From Giardia muris (Eukaryota > Fornicata > Diplomonadida > Hexamitidae): DNA of 64,000 nucleotides. Numbering within the stretch: the first letter of the stretch is position 1; each line of letters opens with the position of its first letter. Below the pieces are notes generated by a model. The model was given only the letters and a program-made list of their open reading frames with translations. It made no database searches and was not told where the DNA came from. The position numbers were made by a program, and so were the translations under genes. The DNA lies in contig CM016926.1 of the NCBI GenBank assembly GCA_006247105.1, positions 124,001 to 188,000 of the forward strand, read 5' to 3'. Shown piece after piece: positions 1 to 9,221 of this stretch.

Positions 1-123
1 ATGGAGGTTCGTCTGAATCTGGAGAAGACGGACGACCTTGGCGATATTCGTCGTAACGACCTCCAGCCTCTCCAGGATAGGGATGAGGGGATCAAGCCTA
101 TCAGGAAAGAGTTGAGGATGTGA
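1..123 (+). pseudogene. Short charged reading-frame fragment at window edge
   Basis: A frame is open from base 1 to a TGA at 121-123 and encodes about 40 residues rich in Leu, Asp, Arg and Lys. This resembles the coiled-coil tails of the ankyrin/coiled-coil genes nearby. It may be the end of a gene that begins outside the window or a decayed remnant. There is an ATG at base 1, but nothing upstream is visible to judge whether it is a start. No function can be assigned. Confidence 0.25.
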
Positions 124-291
124 CAGACGACTCGTACCAATGGTGACAGGAAGGCAGACAACGAGGTCTCTCCTTCCTGGAACGGCCTCCTGATCGCAGT
201 CTGATGGAGCTGTCTCGAAATCATCTCATCGTTCTCACCCAACGAAGAACCAAGTCCAAAGATTACACGGCCAAGTGACACGCAAACACGC

Positions 292-704
292 ATGGAATAC
301 TTCACCCGAATCTGTGGACTCAACGAGAACGAGGTCACGGAACGTATTCTCTTGCCGAACTCTGAACTACTTGATCAGAAGTGTGTCAACAAATCCCCTG
401 TCAAGAATAGCTCTCTTCAAAGCCAGCTTGCCTCTCTCAAGGATGCACACGCTGAGACGGGAAAGGGCCTTCCAGATGCACTGGCTTGTATTGTCTACCT
501 CTTGAGTCCGAAGGACACACTCTCTTGTCCTGCAAGCACACATGCATCTGCACCCTCTGTGCTCCCGACAGCGTCTCGGGGTCTTCTTCGTCCTCCTCGG
601 GGCTCTCTGGGGGTGCCATTGCGGGGATCGTCATCGCCGTCCTTCTGGTCCTGGGGGGTCTCGGGGGCTTCCTCGGTTGGTGGTTCGGATGCAGGGGGAA
701 GTGA
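292..704 (+). pseudogene. Chimeric remnant: ankyrin-type coiled-coil fragment joined to VSP tail
   Basis: Two pieces in different frames lie here. From 292 a frame reads as a heptad-like coiled coil (for example SLQSQLASLKDAHAETGK) that aligns by eye with the coiled-coil part of the ankyrin gene at 1613-2929, including NSELLDQ against DPELLRL. From about 540 a second frame carries the last residues of a VSP: a Ser-rich stretch, a glycine-rich membrane span and the tail GCRGK, with TGA at 702-704. The VSP part matches 3968-4116 almost base for base. The junction and frame change make a functional product unlikely. It could instead be a record of recombination between the two antigen families. 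AGTGAAT at 704-710 would serve as poly(A) signal. Confidence 0.6.
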
Positions 705-720
705 GTGAATGGTGAAGGGG
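556..720 (+). repeat. VSP tail repeat, copy 1
   Basis: These 165 bases match 3968-4132 with no indels and only a few substitutions, concentrated in the Leu/Gly codons of the membrane span. The repeat covers the Ser-rich linker, transmembrane segment, GCRGK tail, stop codon, poly(A) signal AGTGAAT and the first codons after the next ATG. A third, shorter copy covers about 5530-5646 but diverges straight after the stop codon. Confidence 0.85.
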
Positions 721-1491
721 GGAGGGAAGAACGCGAGGGCCCTCTCGTGCACGGAAGGAGATGCATCAGGCAACTGCAAGGCGGGGAGCTGCCTCGACCT
801 CGGGACGCTGGGGAAGGTCTGCAAGGAGTGCGCGACCACGACCGAGGCCTCGATCGACGGGACGTGCAGCTCGACCGTCGGGAGCAACACGTGTTCCAAT
901 GGTGTCTGCACGGCATGCGACACGTCCGGGACGAAGTTTCTCTTCTACGGGGGGTGCTACAACCAGGCCAGTGGAGGCGAGGGCGCTGCTCTCTGCCAGA
1001 CGGCATCGAACGGGAAGTGCTCAGAGAGGGCTGATACTGCGACGGGCATCTTCGTGAAGGGGAGCGACTCCAACCCCTCAGGCCTCTACACCTGTGATGA
1101 TAAGACGAACGGGGTTCCCAACTGCAAGACCTGCACCTCCCCCGCCGCCGACAAGCCCAGGTGCAATGCGTGCAGGACGGGCTTCCTCCCGGACCAGGAC
1201 AAGTCAGAATGCATCCAGTCCTCCCTCCAGCACTGCCTCCTGGTGACCGATGCTGACACCTGCGAGGACGGCTGCAAGACGTGCGACTCCAGCGACTGCT
1301 CGGAGTGCCTCGAGGGCCACCACTCTTCCTCCTCTTCTCCCGTCGTCTGTACGAAGTGCGTCCTCCCCAACTGTGGATCCCGTCCAGACAGCAAGGACGT
1401 CTGCACGACCTGCCTCAACGGCTTCCAGGGGTTATGGATGCGATCGGGCTGGCTTATGGGGGCGAGGAGGCCTCAACGAGCGCCCCGATGA
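709..1491 (+). pseudogene. VSP body without signal peptide or membrane anchor
   Basis: The 260-residue frame is a variant-specific surface protein body. It has about eight CxxC motifs (CKEC, CTAC, CKTC, CNAC, CKTC, CSEC, CTKC, CTTC) and one GGCY. VSPs coat the trophozoite and are exchanged during antigenic variation, and a complete one needs an N-terminal signal peptide and a C-terminal transmembrane span. Both are missing. The ATG at 709 lies inside the poly(A) signal of the previous VSP tail and is followed by MVKGGGKN, which is not hydrophobic. The last 20 residues leave VSP style, so the 3' end is broken. It is best read as a silent cassette or pseudogene. Confidence 0.7.
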
Positions 1492-1612
1492 GAGCTGTGG
1501 GCCTCCCGTCCTCGGTGCAGGCCGTTGGTAGTGGTTAGATGCCCAGAGTGTCGGATGGTATGGGGGGAGCTTCAGTGGAAGGCTGGTGAAAGTGGATGCT
1601 TGATGTTCAAAA

Positions 1613-2929
1613 ATGTCCGTTACAGACTTGATGTGGGGGGCCTGGAACGGGGACCTCGAGAAGGTGAAAAAGAACCTTAGTGAGGTTGGAAAGCAGGATG
1701 AAAATGGTCAGACGGCCCTGATGTGGGCTGCAAAAGGAGGTCACTCCAATTGCATTCCCCTACTTGAGAAGGAGATTGGGATGCATGATAGTGATGGATG
1801 GACAGCTCTAATGTTGGCTGCATACAATGGAAAGGCAGATTCCATCCGGCTCCTCCTGTCTGAGGCGGGGAGTCAGTCGACGAGAGGATGGAGGGGCTTT
1901 CCTCCTGGAACGACTGCTCTCATGCTCGCAGCCCACCAGAACTATCCCGAGATTGTCCAGCTTCTCCTTCCCTATGAGCAAGGAATGACTGATGCCAATG
2001 ATCACACAGCTCAATGGCATGCGAACAACAGTTCAAGGGGAGGAGACTTCAGCCAAGTCAATGAGCTCCTCAAGAATGAGGGCACAAAACGACTTCCTCC
2101 ACCGGATCCTGAATTACTCAGACTACGAGGGCGCATCAACGAACTCACTACTGAGAACGAATCCCTCAAGAAAGACCTCTCCTCCTCCAAGAATGCACAC
2201 GAGGAGACAAGGAAGGAGCTATCCCAACTGAATCAGGAAAACTCCTCCCTCAAACAACAGCTCGACAATGCTGTCAATGAGTCCAAGAGGCATGCGAAGA
2301 TGTGTGAGGACCTCCAGAAGGCCTCTGACCAGAATCAGCCCCTCGTGGCCTATCTTGAGAAGGAAAACGCCAACCGTCAGGCCCGTATCGAAGAACTCAT
2401 TGCTGAGAAAGCATCTCTCCAGGAGAAATTATCCTTCTCCAAGGAGGCCCTAGAAGAGACAAGGAAGGAGATCTTCTTTCTCCAGAAACAATTCGCATCG
2501 TCCAAGAGTACATGCACCGAAGTAGAATGGAATCCTCTCCAGATGAATCGAGAGATCGACCTCCTCAAACAGCAGCTAGAGAAGTACCGGGAGATGTACG
2601 AGATCTCAAACAAGAGGGCACAAGAGGCTGAGAAGAGCTTTGTCGAGGTGAGGGGAGAGAACACTTCCCTCAAGAACCAGCACTCAAAGACCATTGAAGA
2701 CCCATCCTACACCAATACTGACTTCGGTGCCCTCAAGAAAGCACTTGCAGACCAGAAGGCCCAGAACCTCGCTCTCGAGAAGGAGAACGCCCAATTGAGG
2801 ACCGAGAGTCATGACATGAAAGACCTTCGGAGACGCCTCGAGGAGGTGGAGGAGGAGAAGAGGATCCTCCTCCAGAACCTCGCTGCTGTCGGGGGCATGG
2901 TCCTCACTCCCAAAGGCCAGGACCCCTGA
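1613..2929 (+). CDS. Ankyrin-repeat/coiled-coil protein (Protein 21.1 type)
   Basis: A 438-residue protein. Residues about 5-150 contain ankyrin repeats with the recurring pattern G.TALM.AA (QTALMWAAKGGHSNCIPLL, WTALMLAAYNGKADSIRLL, TTALMLAAHQNYPEIVQLL). Residues about 170-430 are a long coiled coil of Leu/Glu/Lys heptads. The arrangement matches the large Giardia family called Protein 21.1, here without a NEK kinase domain. Such proteins are thought to be scaffolds, but no partner can be deduced. The ATG at 1613 follows TTCAAAA, a typical A-rich initiator. The gene sits between VSP fragments, and a decayed piece of a related coiled coil precedes the first VSP tail, so this family seems to recombine within the array. 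Confidence 0.85.
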   Translation: MSVTDLMWGAWNGDLEKVKKNLSEVGKQDENGQTALMWAAKGGHSNCIPLLEKEIGMHDSDGWTALMLAAYNGKADSIRLLLSEAGSQSTRGWRGFPPGTTALMLAAHQNYPEIVQLLLPYEQGMTDANDHTAQWHANNSSRGGDFSQVNELLKNEGTKRLPPPDPELLRLRGRINELTTENESLKKDLSSSKNAHEETRKELSQLNQENSSLKQQLDNAVNESKRHAKMCEDLQKASDQNQPLVAYLEKENANRQARIEELIAEKASLQEKLSFSKEALEETRKEIFFLQKQFASSKSTCTEVEWNPLQMNREIDLLKQQLEKYREMYEISNKRAQEAEKSFVEVRGENTSLKNQHSKTIEDPSYTNTDFGALKKALADQKAQNLALEKENAQLRTESHDMKDLRRRLEEVEEEKRILLQNLAAVGGMVLTPKGQDP

Positions 2930-3078
2930 CTCCTTGAACAGGCAGGACCTGAAGTGCCTGTCACAGCGGGCTAAACCGCCCCCTACTCCTCCCCTCCGAT
3001 GGCACTGCAACGACGTGCAGGGCTGAAGACGTCCTCTTCGGGCTGCTACCATATCAGCTCGACCCCGTCTGCAAGGGA

Positions 3079-4116
3079 ATGGATAAGACTGACGCCTCCA
3101 AGTGTACCTGTGAGGGACCACTTCGACAGCAGTCCCAAGACCTGCAAGACGTGCTTCCCAGCCCTCGTTGCTCGACGATTCCCGATGGCCTCTATCTGAA
3201 CGGGACGAGCCTCCTGTCCTGCCTCGAGGACGGGGGCCTGCAAGGAGTTGTGACCTGCGCGCTTCTCGGGGGCCGGGCCGTGGCGACGAAGTGCGGAACA
3301 AACGACGTTCCGATCAACGGGAGGTGCGAGAAGGCGACAGGATACGCCGGGGTCTGCACAGCCTCGAGTGGGGTCTGCTCGGGCTGCAAGGGGGGCTTCA
3401 TGCCGGCCAGCGGTGGTTGCTACAGCCCTCGGAACTCGGACGCCTTCGGGCTCTGTGCGGACGGGAAGACCTTCCTTATCGGGGAGAGCCTCGTCTGTTC
3501 CGAGTGTCCGACCGGAAGCGTCCCCATCAACGGGACCTGCACGGCCCTCCCGTCGTCCCGGTTGGGAGAGTCGACCTGTGTCCCCAACGGGGGGAGGACG
3601 GCCTGCTCGGGGTGCAATGACAGCAACGGGAAGTACTTCCTCCTCAACGGGGGGTGCTACTCGACCGATGACACACTCGGTCAGAAGGTCTGCACCACGG
3701 CCGACAACAATGGAGGCTGCACGACGCCCGCCTCGAACTCCGGCTTCTACAAGGACGGCTCGAAGGGCTTCGTCCCCTGCTCGAACGGATGCAATGACTG
3801 CGGAACAGACGGGAAGACGTGCACCGGAGGCTGTGTCTTCGGACACTACTCCGACTCCAACTCCTGCAAGGCTTGCTCGACGGTCATCGATAACTGCGTG
3901 GGGTGCACAGGAGCCACCGCCTGCACCCTCTGTGCGAACGGACAGGCCCCGACCGGCACTCCCTCGGTCTGTGCTCCCGACAGCGTCTCGGGGTCTTCTT
4001 CGTCCTCCTCGGGGCTCTCTGGGGGTGCCATTGCGGGGATCGTCATCGCCGTCCTGCTGGTGCTGGGAGGCCTCGGGGGCTTCCTCGGTTGGTGGTTCGG
4101 ATGCAGGGGGAAGTGA
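3079..4116 (+). pseudogene. VSP with membrane anchor but no signal peptide
   Basis: From about residue 50 the 345-residue frame is a VSP: many Cys with CxxC motifs (CSGC, CSEC, CSGC, CNDC, CKAC, CVGC, CTLC), two GGCY motifs, a Ser-rich linker, a Gly/Leu/Val/Ile membrane span and the GCRGK tail. The first 50 residues do not look like a VSP. In another frame the bases around 3135-3175 read KTCKTCFPAL, so the 5' part has a frame disruption. No signal peptide precedes the Cys-rich region. The gene follows the ankyrin gene and ends in the repeat shared with 556-720. It could be a donor cassette for gene conversion, or simply a dead gene. Confidence 0.7.
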
Positions 4117-4132
4117 GTGAATGGTGAAGGGG
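3968..4132 (+). repeat. VSP tail repeat, copy 2
   Basis: This is the second copy of the block at 556-720. It runs from the Ser-rich linker through membrane span, GCRGK tail, stop codon and AGTGAAT signal (4116-4122) into the first bases after the next ATG (4121). The same stop/poly(A)/ATG arrangement in both copies shows the junction was duplicated together with the tail. Confidence 0.85.
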
Positions 4133-5646
4133 AAGGATGAGACGGGGGTGGTTCGACCTTCACCATCCCGGGGGTTGAGGGGACGTTCTGCAAGAAGTGC
4201 AGTGACACGAGTCAGGCCCCGATCGATGGGGCTTGTGCAGCGAATCCGACTAATACTGTCTCGAGTGCTACTTGTGGTAGTGGTGCCTGTACAAAGTGTG
4301 GAGACTCAAGTACGGACTACTTCCTCTTCTATGGTGGGTGCTACAAGACGGACACCTCTCCCGGAAGCACTCTCTGCAAGACCGTGGTTGCTGGGAAGTG
4401 CACCGTTCTCCAGGATAACTCCCCCGCCTTCATCAAGAGTGAGGTTCTCTACCTCTGCAGTGACAACTCGACAGATGCAGGAGGAAAAGAGAACTGCAGG
4501 ACGTGCACCTATGCGGCCCCAACTCCATCAACTCCCGACTCTCGTACTGGAGAAGTCTTCACCTGCAAGTCCTGCCTTCCCGGCTTCGGCCTTCTTGCCG
4601 ACTCGACCTGCACGGCCTGCACCGTCCAGAACTGCAAGACGTGCTCCTCCTCCGCCTGCTCCGAGTGCGCTTCCGGGTTCGGGCCCGTCTACGACTCATC
4701 CCTCGTCATCACGAACTGCACCTCCTGCCCCGCAGACTGCACCGAGTGCGCCGACCAGGGCTTCTCGACCATCTGCGAGAAGTGCGGAACGGGGAAGGTC
4801 CCCATCGACGGGAACTGCTCCACGAACTCGAACGTCTGCACGACTCCATCACCCCCAGACGGGACCTGCTCGTCCTGCAAGAACGGGTTCCTCTTCTACC
4901 AGGGCGGGTGTCTCTCCCCCCAGAAGGCGGCGGACCTCAAGGTCTGTGCCCTGGGAAGCCAGCTCCTCGTTGGGAACACGACCGTCTGTACCGAGTGCAA
5001 GGGGGGTTTCGTCCCGATCGACGGGGAGTGTCTTCCGATCAAGCAGATCAACACGGGGACGACGAGGGCAGGTCAGAACATCTGCCTCGACGAGAAGGGG
5101 AACAAGGTCTCGAACACCGCCACGAAGTGCGGGGCCTGCATCAGTACGACAGTCAACACCAACAACTACTTCCTCTTCAACGGGGGGTGCTACCCCATCC
5201 CGGCCTCGGCTTCGACCCCCGGGACTTCGGTCGGGAGCAAGCTGTGCTCATCGGCCTCCAACGGGAAGTGCACCGCCGCCCCGACCAGCGGGGGCCCTTT
5301 CCTCGTGGACGCGAACGGGACCTTCACCCCCTGTCCGGCCGGCTGTGGGGTCTGCACCTCCTCGAGTGGAACCACCACCTGCACGTCCTGCGGCCTGGGG
5401 TACTTCGGAACCGCCCCCAACTGCACGGCCTGCCCTTCAGGATGCACGGTCTGCACGAAGGACGCCTGCACGACCTGCTGGAATGGAAGCGGCCCCGACG
5501 CCAATGGGAAGTGTCCCTCTCCCCCCTCCTCCAGCTCCTCGGGGCTCTCGGGGGGTGCCATTGCGGGGATCGTCATCGCCGTCCTGCTGGTGCTGGGGGG
5601 CCTCGGGGGCTTCCTCGGTTGGTGGTTCGGATGCAGGGGGAAGTGA
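4121..5646 (+). pseudogene. VSP body with anchor, start codon out of frame
   Basis: The VSP frame is open from 4141 to the TGA at 5644-5646 (about 500 residues). It carries roughly 18 CxxC motifs, GGCY/GGCL motifs, the glycine-rich membrane span and the GCRGK tail. The only ATG at the front (4121, inside the preceding poly(A) signal) is in a different frame, and the VSP frame has a TGA at 4138-4140. The first in-frame ATG is at 4384, inside the Cys-rich region, and gives no signal peptide. As it stands the gene cannot make a surface VSP, but its long body is intact and suitable as a recombination donor. AGTGAAG overlaps the stop codon. Confidence 0.75.
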
Positions 5647-5846
5647 AGGGAAGGGGCGACGTGACAAAACGTACTCCTGATGAGGACTAGACCTCTCCTG
5701 CTGTCTTTGAGGCCTTATCTGAGGAGAAGTACCTCCTGACCGTACTGGGGAGAGTATTAGCCTATGCCACCCAATGGCACACTGCACTCAAGGTCTGCGC
5801 GGCACAGAGCACGCCATCCGGAGAGGAATGAGAAGGGATTCACAAG

Positions 5847-6710
5847 TTAGTCATGGATCTTATAGCCATGGAACATCCTGACGACGTCCGGGTCGTAGTG
5901 ATTGTACTTGTCGACGAACACAGACGTATTTGTGTCCAGCTTCGCGATCGCCTGCATATCCTCGTCGGTCAACTTGAAATCCCAGATACCACGGTTCTCG
6001 ACCATACGGCTCTTGTTGACGGTCTTGGGAATGACCACGACCCCACGTTGGACGTTCCAACGGAGGGCGACCTGGGCAGGTGTCTTTCCGTACTTCTTCC
6101 CGATGGATGTAAGGATAGGGTTGGTGAACAGATCGGACTTCGCACTGGCCAGAGGGCTCCACGCTTCAGGACAGACACCATAGTGCTTCATCTCCTTCAT
6201 TAGATCGTCTCGGTGATAGAAGGGATGGACCTCCACCTGGTTGACAGCCGGGATGACACTGACCGTCTCACAAAGGTCCGCGAGCATATGCGGATAAAAG
6301 TTCGAGACTCCAATGGCCTTGATCTTTCCCTCACGATATAGCTCCTCCATTGCCCGGTAGGCCTCGAGATACTTCCCGAAAGGCTGGTGGATCAGGTAGA
6401 GGTCAATGTAGTCGAGCCCGAGCTTCTTCAGCGATGTCTCGAAAGCCTTCTTCGTGTCCTCGTAACCGTAATCCTGCACCCACAGCTTCGTAGTGATGAA
6501 GAGCTGCTCGCGGGGGATGCCGCACTTCCTGATTGCAGCTCCAACCGCCTCCTCGTTCCTATAACCGGATGCAGTGTCGATGAGTCGATACCCACTGGCG
6601 ATGGCGTCGAGAACAACGCGCTCGCACTCCGCGTGGTCGGGAATCTGCCACACACCGAAGCCTTCGAGAGGCATCTTCACCCCATTGTTCAGGGTCACTG
6701 TCTCCGCCAT
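5847..6710 (-). CDS. Aldo-keto reductase, bacterial type
   Basis: A 287-residue AKR of the diketogluconate/prostaglandin-F synthase-like class, which reduces carbonyls with NADPH in the cytosol. The catalytic tetrad is complete: Asp45 (LIDTA), Tyr50 (SGYRNE), Lys75 (TTKLW) and His108 (LIHQP). The family signatures IKAIGVSNFYPHML and VVIPKTVNKSRMVEN are visible, the latter being the NADPH phosphate-binding region. Length is normal. The sequence looks bacterial rather than eukaryotic, and the gene sits with two other bacterial-looking genes between the VSP array and the core genome, so lateral transfer is likely. The start at 6710 follows ACAAAAGA. The substrate cannot be told from sequence. 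Confidence 0.9.
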   Translation of the reverse strand: MAETVTLNNGVKMPLEGFGVWQIPDHAECERVVLDAIASGYRLIDTASGYRNEEAVGAAIRKCGIPREQLFITTKLWVQDYGYEDTKKAFETSLKKLGLDYIDLYLIHQPFGKYLEAYRAMEELYREGKIKAIGVSNFYPHMLADLCETVSVIPAVNQVEVHPFYHRDDLMKEMKHYGVCPEAWSPLASAKSDLFTNPILTSIGKKYGKTPAQVALRWNVQRGVVVIPKTVNKSRMVENRGIWDFKLTDEDMQAIAKLDTNTSVFVDKYNHYDPDVVRMFHGYKIHD

Positions 6711-7388
6711 TCTTTTGTTTCTTCCGTTAGCCTAGTGCCGATCAAATTGATTTCTCGAATCTGCTAGAACGCTGGCACCGGAAATGCAGTATAGAACGAT
6801 CGGGACCTCACCTGGAAGCTGACGACAAGAGGCCCCGATGTGAACGTCGATAGCATTCAGTACGCGCTGTAGATGAAGCCCTGGCGTTTTAATGCTCCAA
6901 TCGCGAAAACATTCTATCTTCTTGGTATGTAAGAGAGGCCATTTTGAAGATCCTCACGGAGTCCTAAGCGCGCATAGTGCTTGAACCGGGGCCCATGAGC
7001 AAACGAAGGCTACCGATGTACGAAATGCTGTCACATTCCACTGTGGATCCGAGTCGTCTCTCCCCGTCTGGGCGGTTTATCCCCTTATTTCGCTCGGTAC
7101 GGAGCCGATTGAGTGAATGAATGATTCCGTTTGTTATGAAAGATCACTGCTGCTGATAGCCGAGGCGTTCCTTGGGCTGGTGGCGCCCTCTCCTTTGCGG
7201 AAGCGTCACCACCTGTTCAAGAGGTGGCACATCCCGACCCGTCCTCTCGCCTAGAAGACAACCTCTAAGCGATGGTCGACCACCCTCCACCGGAATCGGA
7301 GACGAATTACGTGCATGCACACCCCCACGTTCTTCTACTGGAGTCCTCGAATGATACAGAAGGAATTGACAGATAACAAAAAGAATCG
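6711..7388. other. Intergenic stretch between AKR and CMD-family genes
   Basis: These 678 bases separate two divergent genes. No reading frame looks like protein. The 17-mer TATCTTCTTGGTATGTA at about 6915-6931 recurs exactly in the spacer near 16612-16628. A/T-rich initiators lie just before each start codon (ACAAAAGA for the AKR, AACAAAAAGAATCG for the CMD gene). Nothing else is recognised. Confidence 0.5.
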
Positions 7389-8159
7389 ATGCCAATCTCG
7401 GAGTTTGCCAAGCAGTACTACGAGAAGATGTTTCCGGGGAGTGCGTCCAGATTCCTGGAGACAGACCCAGAGTTCAGCGACCTGTTCGAGAACTTTGCAT
7501 TCGACGAAGTGATCAACATGCCTGAAATAGGAGGTAGAGAACTCAACGATCGAACACGCCACATCGCCATCCTGGCTACTGCTCTGGGGTGCCAAGGGAT
7601 TGACACGTTCAGGGTCATGTTGGCAGCCGCGATGAACTCCGGAGTGACGCCTGTCGAAATCAAGGAGATCATATACCAGGCCGTGCCGTACCTCGGGATC
7701 GCCCGAGTGTTCCCCTTCTTTGCTGCGGTGAACGAGTTCCTCAGGAGCAAGGGCGTTCCCATCCCTCTCGAGAACCAAGCGACGACCACCTTCGAGACCC
7801 GTCGGGAGGCTGGGTCCCAGGCACTAGTGGAGATCTTCGGTGACAGTATGCGCGGCTTCTGGCAATCAGGCCCGGAGGAGAGTCGTCACATCAACTGTTG
7901 GCTGACGGACAACTGTTTTGGTGATTACTATACACGTAAAGGCCTGACTCGAGCCGAAAGAGAGCTAATCACGTTCTGTTTCCTTCTGGCCCAAGGAGGC
8001 TGCGAGCCCCAGCTCACCAATCATGTCTTGGCAAACATACGCTGCGGAAACGATAGACTATTCCTGATAAAGGTCGTATCCCAGTGCGTCCCCTTCATCG
8101 GATACCCCCGTTGCCTGAATGCGTTGGCATGCGTGAACAAGGCAACTGAGCAGAAGTGA
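7389..8159 (+). CDS. Carboxymuconolactone decarboxylase-family protein, two CMD domains
   Basis: A 256-residue protein with two tandem CMD domains. The first (about 45-120) has the typical GVTPVEIKEIIYQAVPYLG helix. The second (about 155-250) has LTRAERELITFCFLLAQGG and ends QCVPFIGYPRCLNALA. The family contains decarboxylases and AhpD-like peroxidase partners. No AhpD-type CxxC is present, so a peroxidase role is not supported and the reaction is unknown. The two-domain form of this length is common in bacteria, and I infer lateral acquisition. The start at 7389 follows an A-rich run. The stop overlaps AGTGAAT (8155-8161), a Giardia-style poly(A) signal, suggesting the gene is adapted to the host. 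Confidence 0.85.
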   Translation: MPISEFAKQYYEKMFPGSASRFLETDPEFSDLFENFAFDEVINMPEIGGRELNDRTRHIAILATALGCQGIDTFRVMLAAAMNSGVTPVEIKEIIYQAVPYLGIARVFPFFAAVNEFLRSKGVPIPLENQATTTFETRREAGSQALVEIFGDSMRGFWQSGPEESRHINCWLTDNCFGDYYTRKGLTRAERELITFCFLLAQGGCEPQLTNHVLANIRCGNDRLFLIKVVSQCVPFIGYPRCLNALACVNKATEQK

Positions 8160-9221
8160 ATCAAATATTTTGACGCAGGAGGACTTGGGTGGTCATGAGG
8201 ATATCTACGACAAGTGGAGAGGTGTAGGACATGGTCCCGAAGGTGAGAGTCTCGGTCAAGAAATCCCTGATATTTGACAGGAGAGGACTGAAGAGACGGC
8301 AGAGTATCTGAAGAAGGAACCTTATCCTAGATCTTTGGCCCCATCCCCTCTCCATGAACGGTGCCACGAACTGGAGGACCGTCCTCATCTGTTGTGGCCC
8401 AGCTCTCCAGTGGGCACTCTACATATGCTCCCTCATAGATCACCCGTTCACACAGGAGCCACTACACTCTCCTTACTAACGAGACTAGCCTGTCCAGCGT
8501 GCCTCAAGGACCACGGCCCGAGTTCAATGCCGCACGCTGATAAAGGATCAGGAAGCTTTCCTGATGATGAGTGGGTGTGACTAGTCCACCAAGCACAATA
8601 TCAGCATAGTCCTGGACAAGGGGACGCTATGGTCCTCTCAATAGCAGCGAGGAGGCTATCCTTACCCATACTCTCTCGAAGGGCGTTGATTCCGGCGAGT
8701 GAGAAGGCCCAATCGATTATCTCTCGTTCATAAGGATTTGGAGACAGAACTTATCAACTGGTTCCATCATTGGCATCCAGATTCGACAGGAGTGTTCCGA
8801 TGTCTCCGGAATGGGTAGACGCCTCCACCACTTCTTGCAGCTCCCACAGCATCGAGATAGCTCTCGAGGCCTCTTACATGAGAGAGGAGCGCCCCAACCT
8901 GGATCGTATGCGCAGATGACTACGTTCTTGCCCCTGGAGACGGCAATAGGATCGATATTGGCTCCAACGATAGTGAGAGGGGAGGTTGCGTCAGTGAGCA
9001 GCTGCACTAGCGAGTGGCATTGCGACCGATGATCTCCTTCAGAATGACAGAGCTGACGAGGCCTGAGACGCTGAGAGAGGACACTCTCATTCTCTTAGAA
9101 GTGGAAGTTCTGCAGCTATAACGTCCGGAGGACCGCATGAAGGGCACCTTACTACTAGTCGGGCAGGGAGGCATGATGACTACCCTTCCCTGGTGGCATG
9201 TCCCCTTTCTGAGATTTAATC
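8160..9221. other. Long intergenic stretch, possible decayed gene on minus strand
   Basis: These 1062 bases are unusually long for this window. No intact gene is evident. On the minus strand between about 9010 and 8560, protein-like pieces appear in shifting frames, including GKNVVICAYDPGWGAPL and SPNPYEREIIDWAFSLAG, interrupted by stops. The first recalls the AYDPG segment of some bacterial short-chain dehydrogenases, but the match is short. It may be a decayed gene or chance. Confidence 0.35.

Noticed and set aside
437..1006. Long minus-strand frame rich in Arg, Pro and Ser opposite the VSP fragments
   Set aside because: Composition is that of a shadow frame of GC-rich VSP codons; the plus strand explains the sequence.
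3046..3846. 266-residue minus-strand frame opposite the second VSP
   Set aside because: No protein-like motifs, and the CxxC/GGCY pattern on the plus strand accounts for the region.
4503..5690. 395-residue plus-strand frame overlapping the third VSP
   Set aside because: It is the out-of-frame reading of Cys-rich codons (Leu/Arg/His repeats) with no family resemblance.
8717..9007. A small minus-strand gene of 96 residues
   Set aside because: Only a short segment looks protein-like and the rest is basic and Cys/Trp-rich; kept only as a possible decayed remnant.
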